Of a stretch of DNA of 64,000 nt, positions 35,518 through 47,106 are shown in pieces. Under the pieces are notes generated by a model. The model worked only from the letters and a program-made list of their open reading frames with translations. It was not told where the DNA came from and ran no database searches. How positions within the stretch are numbered: position 1 is the stretch's first letter; each line of letters begins with the position of its first letter. Both the position numbers and the translations under genes were made by a program. This DNA is from Daucus carota subsp. sativus. Lineage: Eukaryota > Streptophyta > Magnoliopsida > Apiales > Apiaceae. The stretch is taken from NCBI RefSeq assembly GCF_001625215.2, contig NC_030382.2, positions 48,263,364 through 48,327,363 on the forward strand, in the 5' to 3' direction.

Positions 35518-36350
35518 TTAAAATTTTAAATGATCGATCATTATATCGATGATTATGATATTATGAATCTGTGTCCGTTATTCTGTATGACATAACTAAA
35601 GGAAAGAAATGGTTCACGTGCAGGCTAATAATTAGAGGTAAAGCGAAAGACAAAAATGATAGTACACAGCTAATACTCATGGAATTAGGTAGCTAGCTGG
35701 GATTGTAGCCTTTGGTCTACAAAAGAAGCAACCGGTAAATAAAGCTCCATGCTTGTTGTCTATGGCAGCGTGTACAAATGCTTGGTCTTTCAAAGTAGGC
35801 TGCATGGAATGGTGGGGGGCCGTGGGGGCCTTGAACAACCTTATTTTTCTCCAAGGGGTTCGATTGGCAATTAATTTGTTTTTCTTTTCAATGAAAGATT
35901 GGTGGATTATTTTGTCTGTTTACCGTATTTGACTATATATTGTGGTAGCCGTATAATTTTTTGGAATGTATATGTAAATTTTCAAACTTCACGCAGCTAG
36001 GGATAGGATGAGTCACCAGTGTAGCTTAATTGAAACAAACGTCAATCATGCCAGAACTTAACACTACAAGGAAGAACAGTGAATGGAGATATCTAGCATA
36101 TACTTGTGTTGGAGAAGTCTTTAGTACTGTGTCACAAAAAATTGACAAACTTGCATACTTGGCACTTGGGCAAAATGGAAATTACAACTGATCAGATCTA
36201 CAAAGTTTCTAGCATCAAGCGTTGGGATTTCAAACGTGAGAATAAGATGCTTTGACAGTTTGACTAGAAAAAATTAGTAGGTCTCTTTCTTCTTTTCTCA
36301 TTATCGTTGGAGTTTTTATTGATTTTTATCAAGAAATCTACGTTTTCATA

Positions 36351-36472
36351 TTTTATTCATTTGTTTGATTTTTTTTCTAATATGTTTTGTTCAGAAATTA
36401 TTCGAGTTTTGTTTTATTCATTTGTTTGATTTTTTTTCTGATATGTTTTGTTCAGAAATTATGCGAGTTTTG
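36351..36472. repeat. Tandem duplication, 61-bp unit
   Basis: TTTTATTCATTTGTTTGAT starts at 36351 and again at 36412, and the two units are almost identical through TATGTTTTGTTCAGAAATTA. It is recent by appearance and non-coding. Confidence 0.8.
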
Positions 36473-36650
36473 TTTATCCTTCTCGTGAGATTTTGGTATT
36501 TTATCTTTGTATTTTACTATAATCAACGGGTCATAATGCTAGATTTTGTCAGAGTTTTAAGGTTTTGATCCAATCATGATTCATGAATGAGATTGCAATC
36601 ACATGAATATGCAACGAGTTATGGTGAAGCTGTAATCAATCAATAAATCA

Positions 36651-36965
36651 TACTCCCTCCGTCCAGTCAATTCTATACAGTTTCCTTTTTGAGCTGTCCC
36701 ATCATTTCTATACATTCCAAAAATAGTAACCTTTAATAATATAAAACACTATTACACCTACTACTTTCTTCCATTATCTTCATTCTATAATAATATAAAC
36801 ACTATTACACCCACTACTTTCCTCCACTATCTCAAATCTATCATTAAATATAAATGGGTCCCACCACTTCACCCATTTTTCCTTTAACTTTACTCATTTT
36901 TTACACTTTTTCTTGGTCTCCGTGTCCAAACCATTTGTATATAAATCACCGGGACGGAGGGAGTA
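36651..36965. mobile_element. Stowaway MITE, 315 bp
   Basis: It has the same structure and orientation as 35201-35517: TACTCCCTCCGTCC / GGGACGGAGGGAGTA ends, ATTCTATACAGTTT and CCCATCATTTCTATACATTCC-like interior. It lies about 730 bp upstream of the ELP2 leader. Confidence 0.88.
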
Positions 36966-37625
36966 TAATAGTCTCAAGACTGAATTAATAAGAGTTATAA
37001 TTTGTTTTATATGTGTTCAGACTGTTATCATTATTGAATTAGCCTTTCTTAATATAAATGTGAACATTTTAATTTTTATAAATATATCACATTTGAATTT
37101 TATGATTATTTTTTTCCCAAAAAATTTAAAGTTATAAGTTGATTCGTATTTTTAAAATATTTTTAAATAAATAAATTTTTTCATCTATAATTTAAATATA
37201 GTATTTATCAAACTTATTTTCACTATTACATTTTTAATAAATTTTTAAAACATTTATGATATAAAACTACTCGAACAATTAAAATCGATTTTCAACTTGT
37301 CACGTTAATTGTTTTTGAGTTTTTGGCTAAAAAAAATGATTTTTTTTTAGTTTGAAAGTAATTTTTAGGCCCATTAATGGCTCATGTCCTGGTAGTGCAT
37401 ACTGAGAATAAGATATGATAAACTAAAGTATTATTATTAAAGTCTTACTGGACTGGACGTAATTCAGCCCATTTAATCTAGCAGCAAATTATGGTGGGCT
37501 GCATCAACCATGTGCCCAATTTCTTCAACTCATCGCCACTTTCCCTAACCCAATTCTGAAATCCCCGTCGTCGCCTGAATTAAAACCCTCGCCGGCGCAC
37601 TTGTTCTGCGAAGTGTCACCCTCTT

Positions 37626-37660
37626 CACACACAAACACACACACACACTCTACACACACA
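37626..37660 (+). repeat. CA-rich microsatellite in the ELP2 leader
   Basis: A CACACACAAACACACACACA tract continues to CTCTACACACACAG and lies 35-70 nt before the ELP2 ATG, so it is probably transcribed as part of the 5' untranslated region. Confidence 0.75.
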
Positions 37661-37693
37661 GAGGCAGAGCTTTGAAAGTGTAAGAAGGGGAAG

Positions 37694-40600
37694 ATGTCTA
37701 GCTGTGAAGTGGAGAGTGTGTTCATAGGAGCTGGTTGCAACAGAATCGTTAATAATGTTTCATGGGGTGCTTCTAATTTGGTTTCCTTTGGTGCCCAGAA
37801 TGCTGTTGCTATTTTCTGTCCCAAGGTACTCTATTGATGAACCTTACTGTAATATATATTACTATGTGTGTATTGTGTATGCTTATTATGTGCTTAAACG
37901 GGCTATTTGTGTGTTGTTTATATGCAGAGTGCACAGATTTTAACAACACTCCCCGGTCACAAGGCTTCTGTTAACTGCACTCATTGGCTTCCCTCCACCA
38001 AATTTGCTTTCAAAGGTTCTCCAATTCACCCCCCCCCCCCTACTGAAACCAATTCATTTGAGTTTGTTTTCTGCTATGTTTTTGTTGTCGGAAAGTTTGT
38101 TACTTTATAATATTCACTTGTACATTAATTAATACTAACTTAATCTGGTTACTGACGCTATTGTGGGATTTCTCGAATCCGGCTTTGTTTTGTTGGAAAT
38201 CGGACTGTTTCTGCGAATATGTTGATACTATGTATTAAAGTTGCCAAGGACGGTTTTGTTATTGAAACACTACACCTGCCTGATACTGCATTTTATGTTA
38301 CTACTTAGTCACTTCCCTTTTAAAAAATGAAGTTTATCATTATGGTTTAACCCTAAGACTTGCACGACATATTTGCAGCAAAACATTTTGAGCGACATTT
38401 TCTTCTGTCTGGGGATGCTGAAGGTGCCATCATACTCTGGGAGTTGACTCTCACGGGCAGAAAGGTGCATATTTTGATTATAAGATCCTGATTTTGCATC
38501 GGAGTTAATTTTGAAAACCTGCCTGAGTGTTTTCATGTTGCATTAACACAGTTGGGGATGTTTAATCATTGTATAATCGTGTTTGTAAATTTAGGGGGGT
38601 GTATTCAACTTGGATTGTTAAAGATTTTAATTAGGTTTGTCTGGTTCTTATTACATGTAATTATGATATACTAAGATGTTCTAGTGATCTTACATCATCA
38701 TCTTTGTATGGTCCTGAAGAGTTTAATACAACATTCAAATTACATAGTTGCACTCGCTGCACTCCTGCTCCTTAAGTAAAAGGATTAAGCATAAGCATCA
38801 CCTAACCGCTTTACATGAGATAATTGTTGCAATCAGAAGGGAACCTGTCTTCACTGGTACAAGTTTATCATCATCTCAGAGCAGAGGGAAACTGCAAGTG
38901 TCATTCTTGAATGAAGACATTAAATGAGACAAAACAGCAAGGAATAGTATTTCTTTTCCCAACATGATCATCTTTACCTTCAAATATATTCAAGAGGGTT
39001 TTTCTTAGTGGTCCAGAAACAGGATAGAGGAGGGAGCTCGATTTTTTTCTTATAATCTTAGGAAGGGTGAGGTGTCCTGCAAGGACTATTGATTCCTAAC
39101 AGAATAGATATAGTGCTAAGTGGAATATCAGCCTATGAGCCTATCAGATTTGCATAAAAGAGAAGTGTGTAGAATGTTGCAAATCAACTAGAATAATCGG
39201 TTAAGGGTTGCCCAGCTGCTTAACTGCCTGATCTTACTGGAACAGACTTCATCTGATTGTGGAGTACTTTTCTTTATGTTGCGTTTTACATGGGACCTTA
39301 TGATGCTTGCAGATGGAGTTTGGCCAAGACCATGTATTTTATTGTTGTGCTACTGTTACCTTTTAGATATTTGGAAAACCATTTGAAGCCTAAATTCCAA
39401 AGAATATTGTCTGTTTCTAATTCTTTTCTCTTGGTAGCTGCTACCTTCTCTGCATACTTGAAGAATCATATAAAAAATCGTTGCTACAATGTGCATTCAG
39501 CATAAGAAGGCGTTTGTTTTTTTATTCTTGTATTTAGAAGCAATTGATGTGTTTGCAAGTTTAGATAATTTGCCACACACTGACTTCATAATTAACTTTG
39601 TATAATTCATGTAACTCTTTTCGGCTCTACGCTATTCAAAACCATCTGATAAACCTGGTAATGATTTGAGAAGATTTTTACTGATTTTTTTTACGTGGTA
39701 TTCAGTTAGACTGGATAAGTAACTGCTCATAAAGCTTTGATTTTTTTACTGCAGAGTGTAAACAGTATATCTTCTGATACATATTTACTTGTTTTCAATT
39801 ATAAAATTATCTTCGCCTATGTCAGCAGCCTTAACTTCCCTTTTGTGTTTCTAGTGGAGACTTGTTTCACAAATACCACCACACAAGAAAGGAGTCACTT
39901 GTATTACAGCATATATGATTTCTGATATTGTTGCGGTATTTGCTTCCACCTCCTCAGATGGTAAAGTTAACGTGTGGGAGGTGGTCCTTCCATCTTTAGA
40001 AGGAGGTGAGTAAAATCTTTGTACAGTTCTAGCTACATGCTTATCATATTTTTTTAGTTTTGAAATTATATTAACTCATTTGTTATTAAGATAGGGTGAG
40101 CACTGGAACCATAGTATATATTTTTTCTTGATTTTTAATCTTCAAGAATAGTAGAGGTTGGAAGCGTAGTAGTAAACTATGGATTACCATCTTCAAATTA
40201 TGATTGGAATATCAATTTTTTTGTATGAAGTTAAATTAGCTGTAGGATAATTTAATTTTTTTTCCAGTCACTACATAGGTTATATTGACTCAATGTCCTT
40301 TTCCCATTTGGTTTATACATATATATAGTAGCAATTTATTTTATTTACTAAAATCTTTCTGTTTTAGGTGAATGTAAGTTCTCATGCTTGGATTCCCTTC
40401 ATGTTGGTTCCAAATCTATGGTTACCCTTTCTCTAGCACAATTTCCAGGGAACACAGGGCACCTAGTTCTAGCAATGGGGGGCTTAGATAACAAAATTCA
40501 TCTCTACTGTGGTACGAAAACAGGAAATGTATGTGACCTTGGACATTGTCAATTGCATTTATAATTTTTCACATGTCATCTTTCCTTGGTTTAAACATTT

Positions 40601-43600
40601 GTCTTCTTGTTTAATTCATTCAGTTTATTCATTCCTGTGAGCTGAAAGGCCATACTGATTGGATCAGGAGTTTGGATTTTTCTTTACCTGTATGCACAAA
40701 TGGTGAAGCTAATACTCTTCTACTAGTTAGTTCATCACAAGATAAAGGCATACGCATCTGGAAGATGGTTTTACATAATTCTTCAATCAAGCAAGAAGGA
40801 ACAACTTTGGCTTCTTACATAAAGGGCCCAATTTTTGTAGCTGGCTCATTCTCTTATCAGATATCATTGGAATCTCTTCTCATTGGGCATGAAGATTGGG
40901 TGTATTCAGTCGAGTGGCAACCTCCTTTTTCCATCGAGGGAAACACGTGTTATCAAAGTGAAAGCATATTATCTGCCTCCATGGACAAGACAATGATGAT
41001 CTGGCAACCTGAGAGGACTACAGGTATCTGGACGAATGTGGTAACTGTTGGGGAGCTGAGTCATTGTGCTCTAGGCTTTTATGGTGGACATTGGAGTCCA
41101 AATGGAGATTCAATTTTAGCACATGGCTATGGTGGATCTTTCCATTTGTGGAGAAATGTTGGTGTTGACTTTGATAATTGGCAACCACAAAAAGTTCCTT
41201 CTGGGCACTTCGCAGCTGTGTCTGACATTTCATGGGGTGGTGATTATATGTTGTCTGTCAGTCATGATCAGGTGATTTTGCCTAGTACACTAAAAACTAT
41301 TGTTTTTAAAAGAAATTAGGAATGTATTATGCTATTATGTTGTCTATGATATATTACATAGCAATTTACTTCTGATTTAATGTTTCTGCAGACAACAAGA
41401 ATCTTTGCTCCATGGCTCAAGGATCCAATTTTGGGGGAAGGAAATGCTTGGCATGAAATTGCTCGCCCTCAAGTTCATGGTCATGATATAAATTGTACAA
41501 CAATTATTCGTGGGAAAGGTAACCACAGGTTTGTGTGTGGAGCTGAGGAGAAAGTTGCCAGAGTTTTTGAGGCTCCTTTATCATTCTTGAAAACATTAAA
41601 CCATGCTACCTTGGAAGGAACTGGTAATTTTGAAGATACGCAAGTAGATATGCAGATTTTGGGTGCAAATATGTCTGCTCTTGGGTTATCACAGAAACCT
41701 ATATATATTCAAAGTAAGCTTGACCCTTGTTGTTTATACTCTTGTTAAATGATTATATATATATCGAAGTCAAATTAGATTTTCAGCAATTTAACACAAT
41801 AATATTTTTCTAGTCGGGTTATAATATAATTCCTTGTATTTCCTTTGGCAGAAGTTTAGCAAGTCAAGGTACTAATATACAATCAGGATGACAGTTGACT
41901 AAGAGCTCTTTTAGATTAGTTGTAACTCTTGTAACGAGCATGTTTAATATTTGAAAATGGAATCTCTTTTCCATCAAGTCTCTCTCCCTAACCACTTTTT
42001 CATTCTGTAAAGTGTAAATGTCTCTCTTTACTGTTTTCTGTCTCTATATTTCTGCTGCGAGTCTCTCTCTAATTCTGTGTTTCTATACGCTGTAAACCTA
42101 GTCCCCGACAAACTCAATGTTTTAACTGTATAAGTGTATACTGTTTGGTCGTTCTTGTAAGGGAAGGCACTGTAACGTGAAAAAAATATAGTCAAAGGAT
42201 ATGACTGATGAAGGAATTTGAAATTAATGTTCACCCTGTTGAGAAATATCTATGTTTTAGCTTGATGTTAATAATGGTCATATACATGGGTAACAAGACT
42301 TATTCTGTTCTGCAGCTTCCCATGAGACCCCAAACAGAAATGGTAGCGAAGTTCTTGATACTCTGGAAACTATTCCGGATGCAGTTCCAGTTGTGTTGAC
42401 TGAACCACCCATTGAAGAACAACTTGCATGGCATACTCTATGGCCCGAGACCCACAAACTCTATGGTCATGGAAATGAGCTTTTTTCTTTGTGTTGTGAC
42501 CATGAAGGCAAACTTGTTGCTTCGTCATGTAAGGTATATGAGGGTTTATTTTTTATTTGAATTATGTTATATTTTCATCGATAATGTGACATTATCGAAT
42601 AGTATATATATGCATAGCCTTTATGATACTTGAAGTGCAACAAAAGAATTTATTGGTTAGGAGTTGGTGGTATCTAGTGCTGCTGCCATTGGGCAAGAAG
42701 AGTAGGGCAGTTGGTAGCATATCAACAACAAAATATATCTGTACGCTCCAGAGAACAATTTTTTAGCATATCAACAATAACGCTCAAGAAAACAATTTAT
42801 CTTCATATACTTTTTACCAAGTCTTCTGGGAAAATGAAGCTGGGGAATAAGTTGCAGATTGAGTATGACAATACCCACTGTGTTGTAGTTAAGCCAAAGA
42901 TTCTCTCAAATTATCTTTAGCACCCTTGGCCAACGAGGATTGAGCCAGGGTATTTTCTTCAAAAGCAATGAGTAGCAGTTACTGGTTTTGTCCCGTCTGT
43001 ATGACTTGTGGCATTGGAGAACATGGATGGTTGTTTTGCCTTATAGATTTCTCCCTCTAATAGTAGAATATCTGTCTTCTATCTGAACTGTATCTCTGGT
43101 ATTGCCTACTTATACGTTATACTATTGCAGGCTCAGTCAGTAGCAGTAGCAGAAATATGGCTATGGCAAGTGGGTTCTTGGAAACCAGTCGGTCGTCTTC
43201 AGTCTCACAGCTTAACAGTAACACAGATGGAGTTCTCTTATGATGACAATTTTCTTTTGGCTGTCTCGAGAGATCGGCATTTCTCCATATTCTCCTTTAA
43301 GCAAACAGGTTATTACACTTCTTTCTCCTCGCGCATGTAGTCCTGTGCCCTAGATCATAGTCAACTGTTGTGCTAAAAATATCACAAATTTTTGGGTTGC
43401 CTATATGCTAGATCCAGGGAAGAAATGTAGATGATTTTCCATGTGTTACTGACAGATAGTTGACTCGTTCTTGGCTTAATAATATTTGGAACTTGTGGGG
43501 GACAAAAATAGAGTTAATTCGCAGGCTATTGGAATAACAATGGAGAGGCAAAGAAAATCGTTCTGCCAAACTTAGTAGTATTACCTTCACCACTATATTT

Positions 43601-44417
43601 CTCACAGTTTCGTGCTTGCACCTACGCTAAGAAACCTGTTTCTTGTTCAAGTTTCAACAATGACTGAGGTTGTTTTATAAAAAATATTTCTTTTGGGAAA
43701 AAAGAGCAAGAACTTTAGGGTACAATGCGCTTGTTTTTTTTCCTAACACATAATAATAGCCGTAGGATATCTTTGCAAAACATATTATCTTGCTCTATCC
43801 ACAAAGTCCCTTCACATTTGAAAGTGGAATTTATTCACAATTCATGTCAAGGGGGGCTTTTGAAGCTACTAATAGCTTTGTGGAGATTGTGGTTAACAAT
43901 TCCCTTACTGACTCCTTTGTTTCCAGGCACAGATGTGACCAGCCACCAGCTTTTAACCAGGCAAGAGGCACACAAGAGAATAGTATGGGCATGTTCTTGG
44001 AATCCATTTGGCCACGAATTTTGCACAGGATCAAGGGACAAGACTGTGAAAATATGGGCCATAGAGAATGAATCTTCAGTCAAGCTTCTAATGACACTAC
44101 CACCGTTTAAAAGTAGTGTAACGGCCCTATCTTGGGTCGGTCTTGATCGGCAGCGCAATTCTGGATTACTTGCTGTCGGAATGGAAAATGGTCACATTGA
44201 ATTATGGAGTATTTCTGTTCAAAGAAATGAAGATGGTGTTGCTTCAGCGCCAAACGTTACACGCATCATACAGTTTGATCCATTAATATGCCATGTTTCG
44301 TCTGTCAATCGTTTGGCATGGAGAAACTCAGAGAAGAGAGAAGATTGTGGAAGCATAGAGCTTGCTTCTTGCGGCGCTGATCATTGTGTAAGAGTTTTTA
44401 GCATAAATGTACTATGA
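37694..44417 (+). CDS. ELP2: Elongator complex subunit 2 (WD40 protein)
   Basis: Ten exons give 824 residues: 37694-37825, 37928-38015, 38379-38464, 39855-40005, 40368-40528, 40624-41271, 41392-41713, 42316-42533, 43131-43308, 43927-44417. The protein is a chain of WD40 repeats that would form two seven-blade propellers, e.g. LSGDAEGAIILWEL, ASTSSDGKVNVWEV, SSQDKGIRIWKM, GHEDWVYSVEWQPP, SASMDKTMMIWQPE, TGSRDKTVKIWAIE and SCGADHCVRVFSI. ELP2 is the scaffold of the ELP1-ELP2-ELP3 core. The complex makes the cm5U-type modification of wobble uridine in tRNA and was first described with RNA polymerase II. Length is close to the roughly 840 residues of plant ELP2. Exon 7 contains ELP2-specific text (FAPWLKDPILGEGNAWHEIA, RPQVHGHDINC). 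Single-copy status is usual in plants. Intron 3 is 1.4 kb and intron 9 0.6 kb, without recognised insertions. Confidence 0.95.
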
Positions 44418-45136
44418 TTTTAGGCCACTTTATTTCTGCATTACGAGTTTGGCAAGAACAATGCCTTTTATATAGTTTTATCTGTTGCTTGTTGCATATT
44501 TTGATATTTATCATCTGCAAAGGTAGACAAGTTTGGAAATCTAGCAGCACAATCGATCTCACATGACTGGCTGTATATTATTGAGATGCATGAGCGGTGA
44601 ATATTTGTATTCATGTAGAAACTAATCCGTTTAAATCTGATATATTTTTTATTGCCCTGATCTCCTTTTTCCTCTTGAGATTTTGCTTCATCACAGAGAC
44701 CAAAATTCATATTAACATTGTACAAAATATTACATTAAATACTTTGAAAGAAAAGAACGTATGAATCTGCGTTGCATAAAAAGAATTACTAATAAAATGC
44801 CAGAGAGAGTTGTGTCAACCTTTTCCGATGGCTGTATTATAACAAGTTTGATTTTGGATCTGGCTTTTGTATTTGTTCATTTATCAATTAGACTCTAGTG
44901 GGGTCATATTTGATGCGACGCCACCAATTATCTGAGATAATTTCAAGATTTTCAGCAAAAGATATCGTGATTCCAATAATAGCTTGGAATACTATTTTGT
45001 ATGCGTCTCGCTCTTTTTTCCTCGCCCAAGAATGATAAGTATTTGTTGGCTAATTGAGTACTGGGTAACCCTAGCTGATTTATTTTATGTGCTTTCAGGT
45101 TCTTTTATTACTTCAAAAAGAATTTACCTTCTTAGT

Positions 45137-45380
45137 GGGTGTTTGGCATGGGATTATAAGCCCGGCTTCTGAATTTTAAGTTAAAAGCACTTGTTTGTAC
45201 TGCTTGTGTAAGCAGTCAAGAAGTACTTAAAAAAGCTACGATTACTGGCTTTTGTCTCACGGCTTCTACTTATTTTCCAAACACTTTTATCACTTATAAG
45301 TTTTAATTTGCTTCTAACTTCTACTTCATTTTTTTACATTAAGCAATAAGCACTTATTTTAAACTCACCCAAACAGCCCC
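45137..45380 (+). mobile_element. hAT-like MITE, copy 2
   Basis: Left end GGGTGTTTGGCATGGG and right end CTCACCCAAACAGCCCC. The interior, with AAGCCCGGCTTCTGAA and GCAATAAGCACTTATTTTAA, matches the copy at 54512-54758 in the same orientation and the copy at 34645 inverted. Confidence 0.75.
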
Positions 45381-46016
45381 TTAATTACATCGTCATGCGA
45401 TCTTCTTGTTTGCTAATCTTAGAAAAGCTTTTTAATTTTCGACGACTCGAAAATAATAGAATTTTCCTTATATTGTCTCATGTCTTGAGTTTGATTCTCA
45501 AATACTCAAGAATAATTAGAGAATAATAGGCTTACTAAAAACATTAGAAAATCACTCTTTATTTTTGATAAGTTTTGAAATGTAAAAAATTGAATGGAAC
45601 ATTCCAAAAAAAAAAGGGTAAAGAATCTGGTGGGACGGAGGTAGTAACCCGTAGTCTTCGATTGATCGACAAAAAGAGGAGCTATCATGCTTCGCACAAG
45701 CATAAGTCTTCACAACTTAATTACACAGCAAGACAAAGAGTTACCAACTGCTGGTACTGAAATGGAAGATCAAAAAACGTGGGATCCAGTCAGCACTCTA
45801 CTTTGTATGTACTGTTTTTTTCACACTTTACTTCCAAGTTAAACCTCGTACGAGTTTGGATTGTATTTTAATTCCTCATCAACTATTAAATAAACAGAAG
45901 TTGTAACATGAAATGTCTGTTTATAAATCTTTATCTAGCACAGGTCCACAGCTGCTATAAAAGAATCCTAATAAGGCAGCCAAAAAGCCGTGCCGAATGC
46001 CGATACCTTCACGAGG

Positions 46017-46112
46017 CCATGACTAGACTTGTATGGTCTTAGATGTACTACTAGTGATAAAATAAAAACATATGTTTTTTTATTATTGTACCATGACTAG
46101 ACTTGTATGGTC
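46017..46112. repeat. 22-bp direct repeat spaced by 52 bp
   Basis: CCATGACTAGACTTGTATGG plus TC occurs at 46017-46038 and 46091-46112, identical. The spacer is AT-rich. The repeat itself is partly palindromic (CCAT...ATGG), so it could be a target duplication or a relic of a small insertion. Confidence 0.6.
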
Positions 46113-47106
46113 GAAGTTAAATATTAGCCCAAGCAGACCTGTACAGTTTCTGTTCTAATGTTTTTGTGTTTATAATTCACTTTGAGGCGTAGGCCATAAT
46201 TTTAAGTCTATCTAAACGGGCTCTATATCAACATATGGTATTCGATATTTAAGATAGACGGATCTGTTGTTTTTCCCCGAATTCATTTTTGTATTGCAGG
46301 AATTTTGCTTCACCCACAGAGACAGAGAGAGTAAAATTTATGAACAGATCTTCCATGTGGGCGAGCTTTGAAAGCCAAGAAAACAAGTCGTGGTTGCGTG
46401 TGTATTTGTGGACATACAGACACAAGACCTAAAAAGCAGGGGTGGGAGTAATGCTGAAATTCTGCATACATACCATATCTAGTAGCCAACAGATAATGAC
46501 ATGAAAAGAATAGCAATTATTTTGGGATCTTGAACCTAAAAGGGCTCAAAGCCTCAAACAACACACCATCAGGATCACAACTCCAAAGAAATTTCCATAA
46601 ACGAATGCATTGGGAACTACTGTGGTTACCATAAAATCAGTTAAACCACCCAGCTACTTACCAAATGTAGATGTATATGGTTCTGACTATGTAATACAAG
46701 AGTTTTGACACTATTACGGATAAAACTGAACTATTGCTTCTACACTTCATTCTAAAACTAAACTAGAGATTCTTAGGCCACATCGCAAACCTGATGCAAA
46801 GCAATCTATTGCACCATGATTAGACATATGTCCATAAAACTGAACTGAAAAAATATATATATATGTAAGTTTGAACTTTTACAGTATAATCACTGATGAC
46901 AGAAACACTTGTATCTCCACAGACAATAACACGATATAACATACAATGGTAAGATAAAAAGGAAACTTCAAGTTCACATAAACTATAACAGACACATAAC
47001 ACAAACCAAACCAGTAGCTAGAAGTTGACGGTGTATAACATAAAATTAAGATGGCCCGACCCGATGCTGCAAAATTTGTTCTTCAAGAACGCTCCCCCTG
47101 CTAGAG

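Larger units (their letters stand above)
33695..37693. other. Intergenic region upstream of ELP2 with several MITEs
   Basis: It contains the ZAR1-type 3' region, a hAT-like MITE, two related Stowaway elements in the same orientation and a 61-bp tandem duplication. A locally GC-richer part at about 35750-35840 with a GGTGGGGGGCCGTGGGGGCC stretch is not identified. No exon was supported. Confidence 0.6.
44418..47106. other. Space between ELP2 and the PB1-protein gene (convergent)
   Basis: It contains both 3' regions, a hAT-like MITE, a right-end-only Stowaway scrap near 45630-45645 (GGGACGGAGGTAGTA) and a 22-bp direct repeat near 46017. No exon was supported. Confidence 0.6.

Noticed and set aside
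33695..37693. An Aux/IAA gene expected from Arabidopsis gene order between ZAR1 and the PB1 gene
   Set aside because: No conserved Aux/IAA block was found in either strand of this stretch.
45630..45645. Another Stowaway MITE
   Set aside because: Only a right-end-like GGGACGGAGGTAGTA word is present, with no matching left end nearby.
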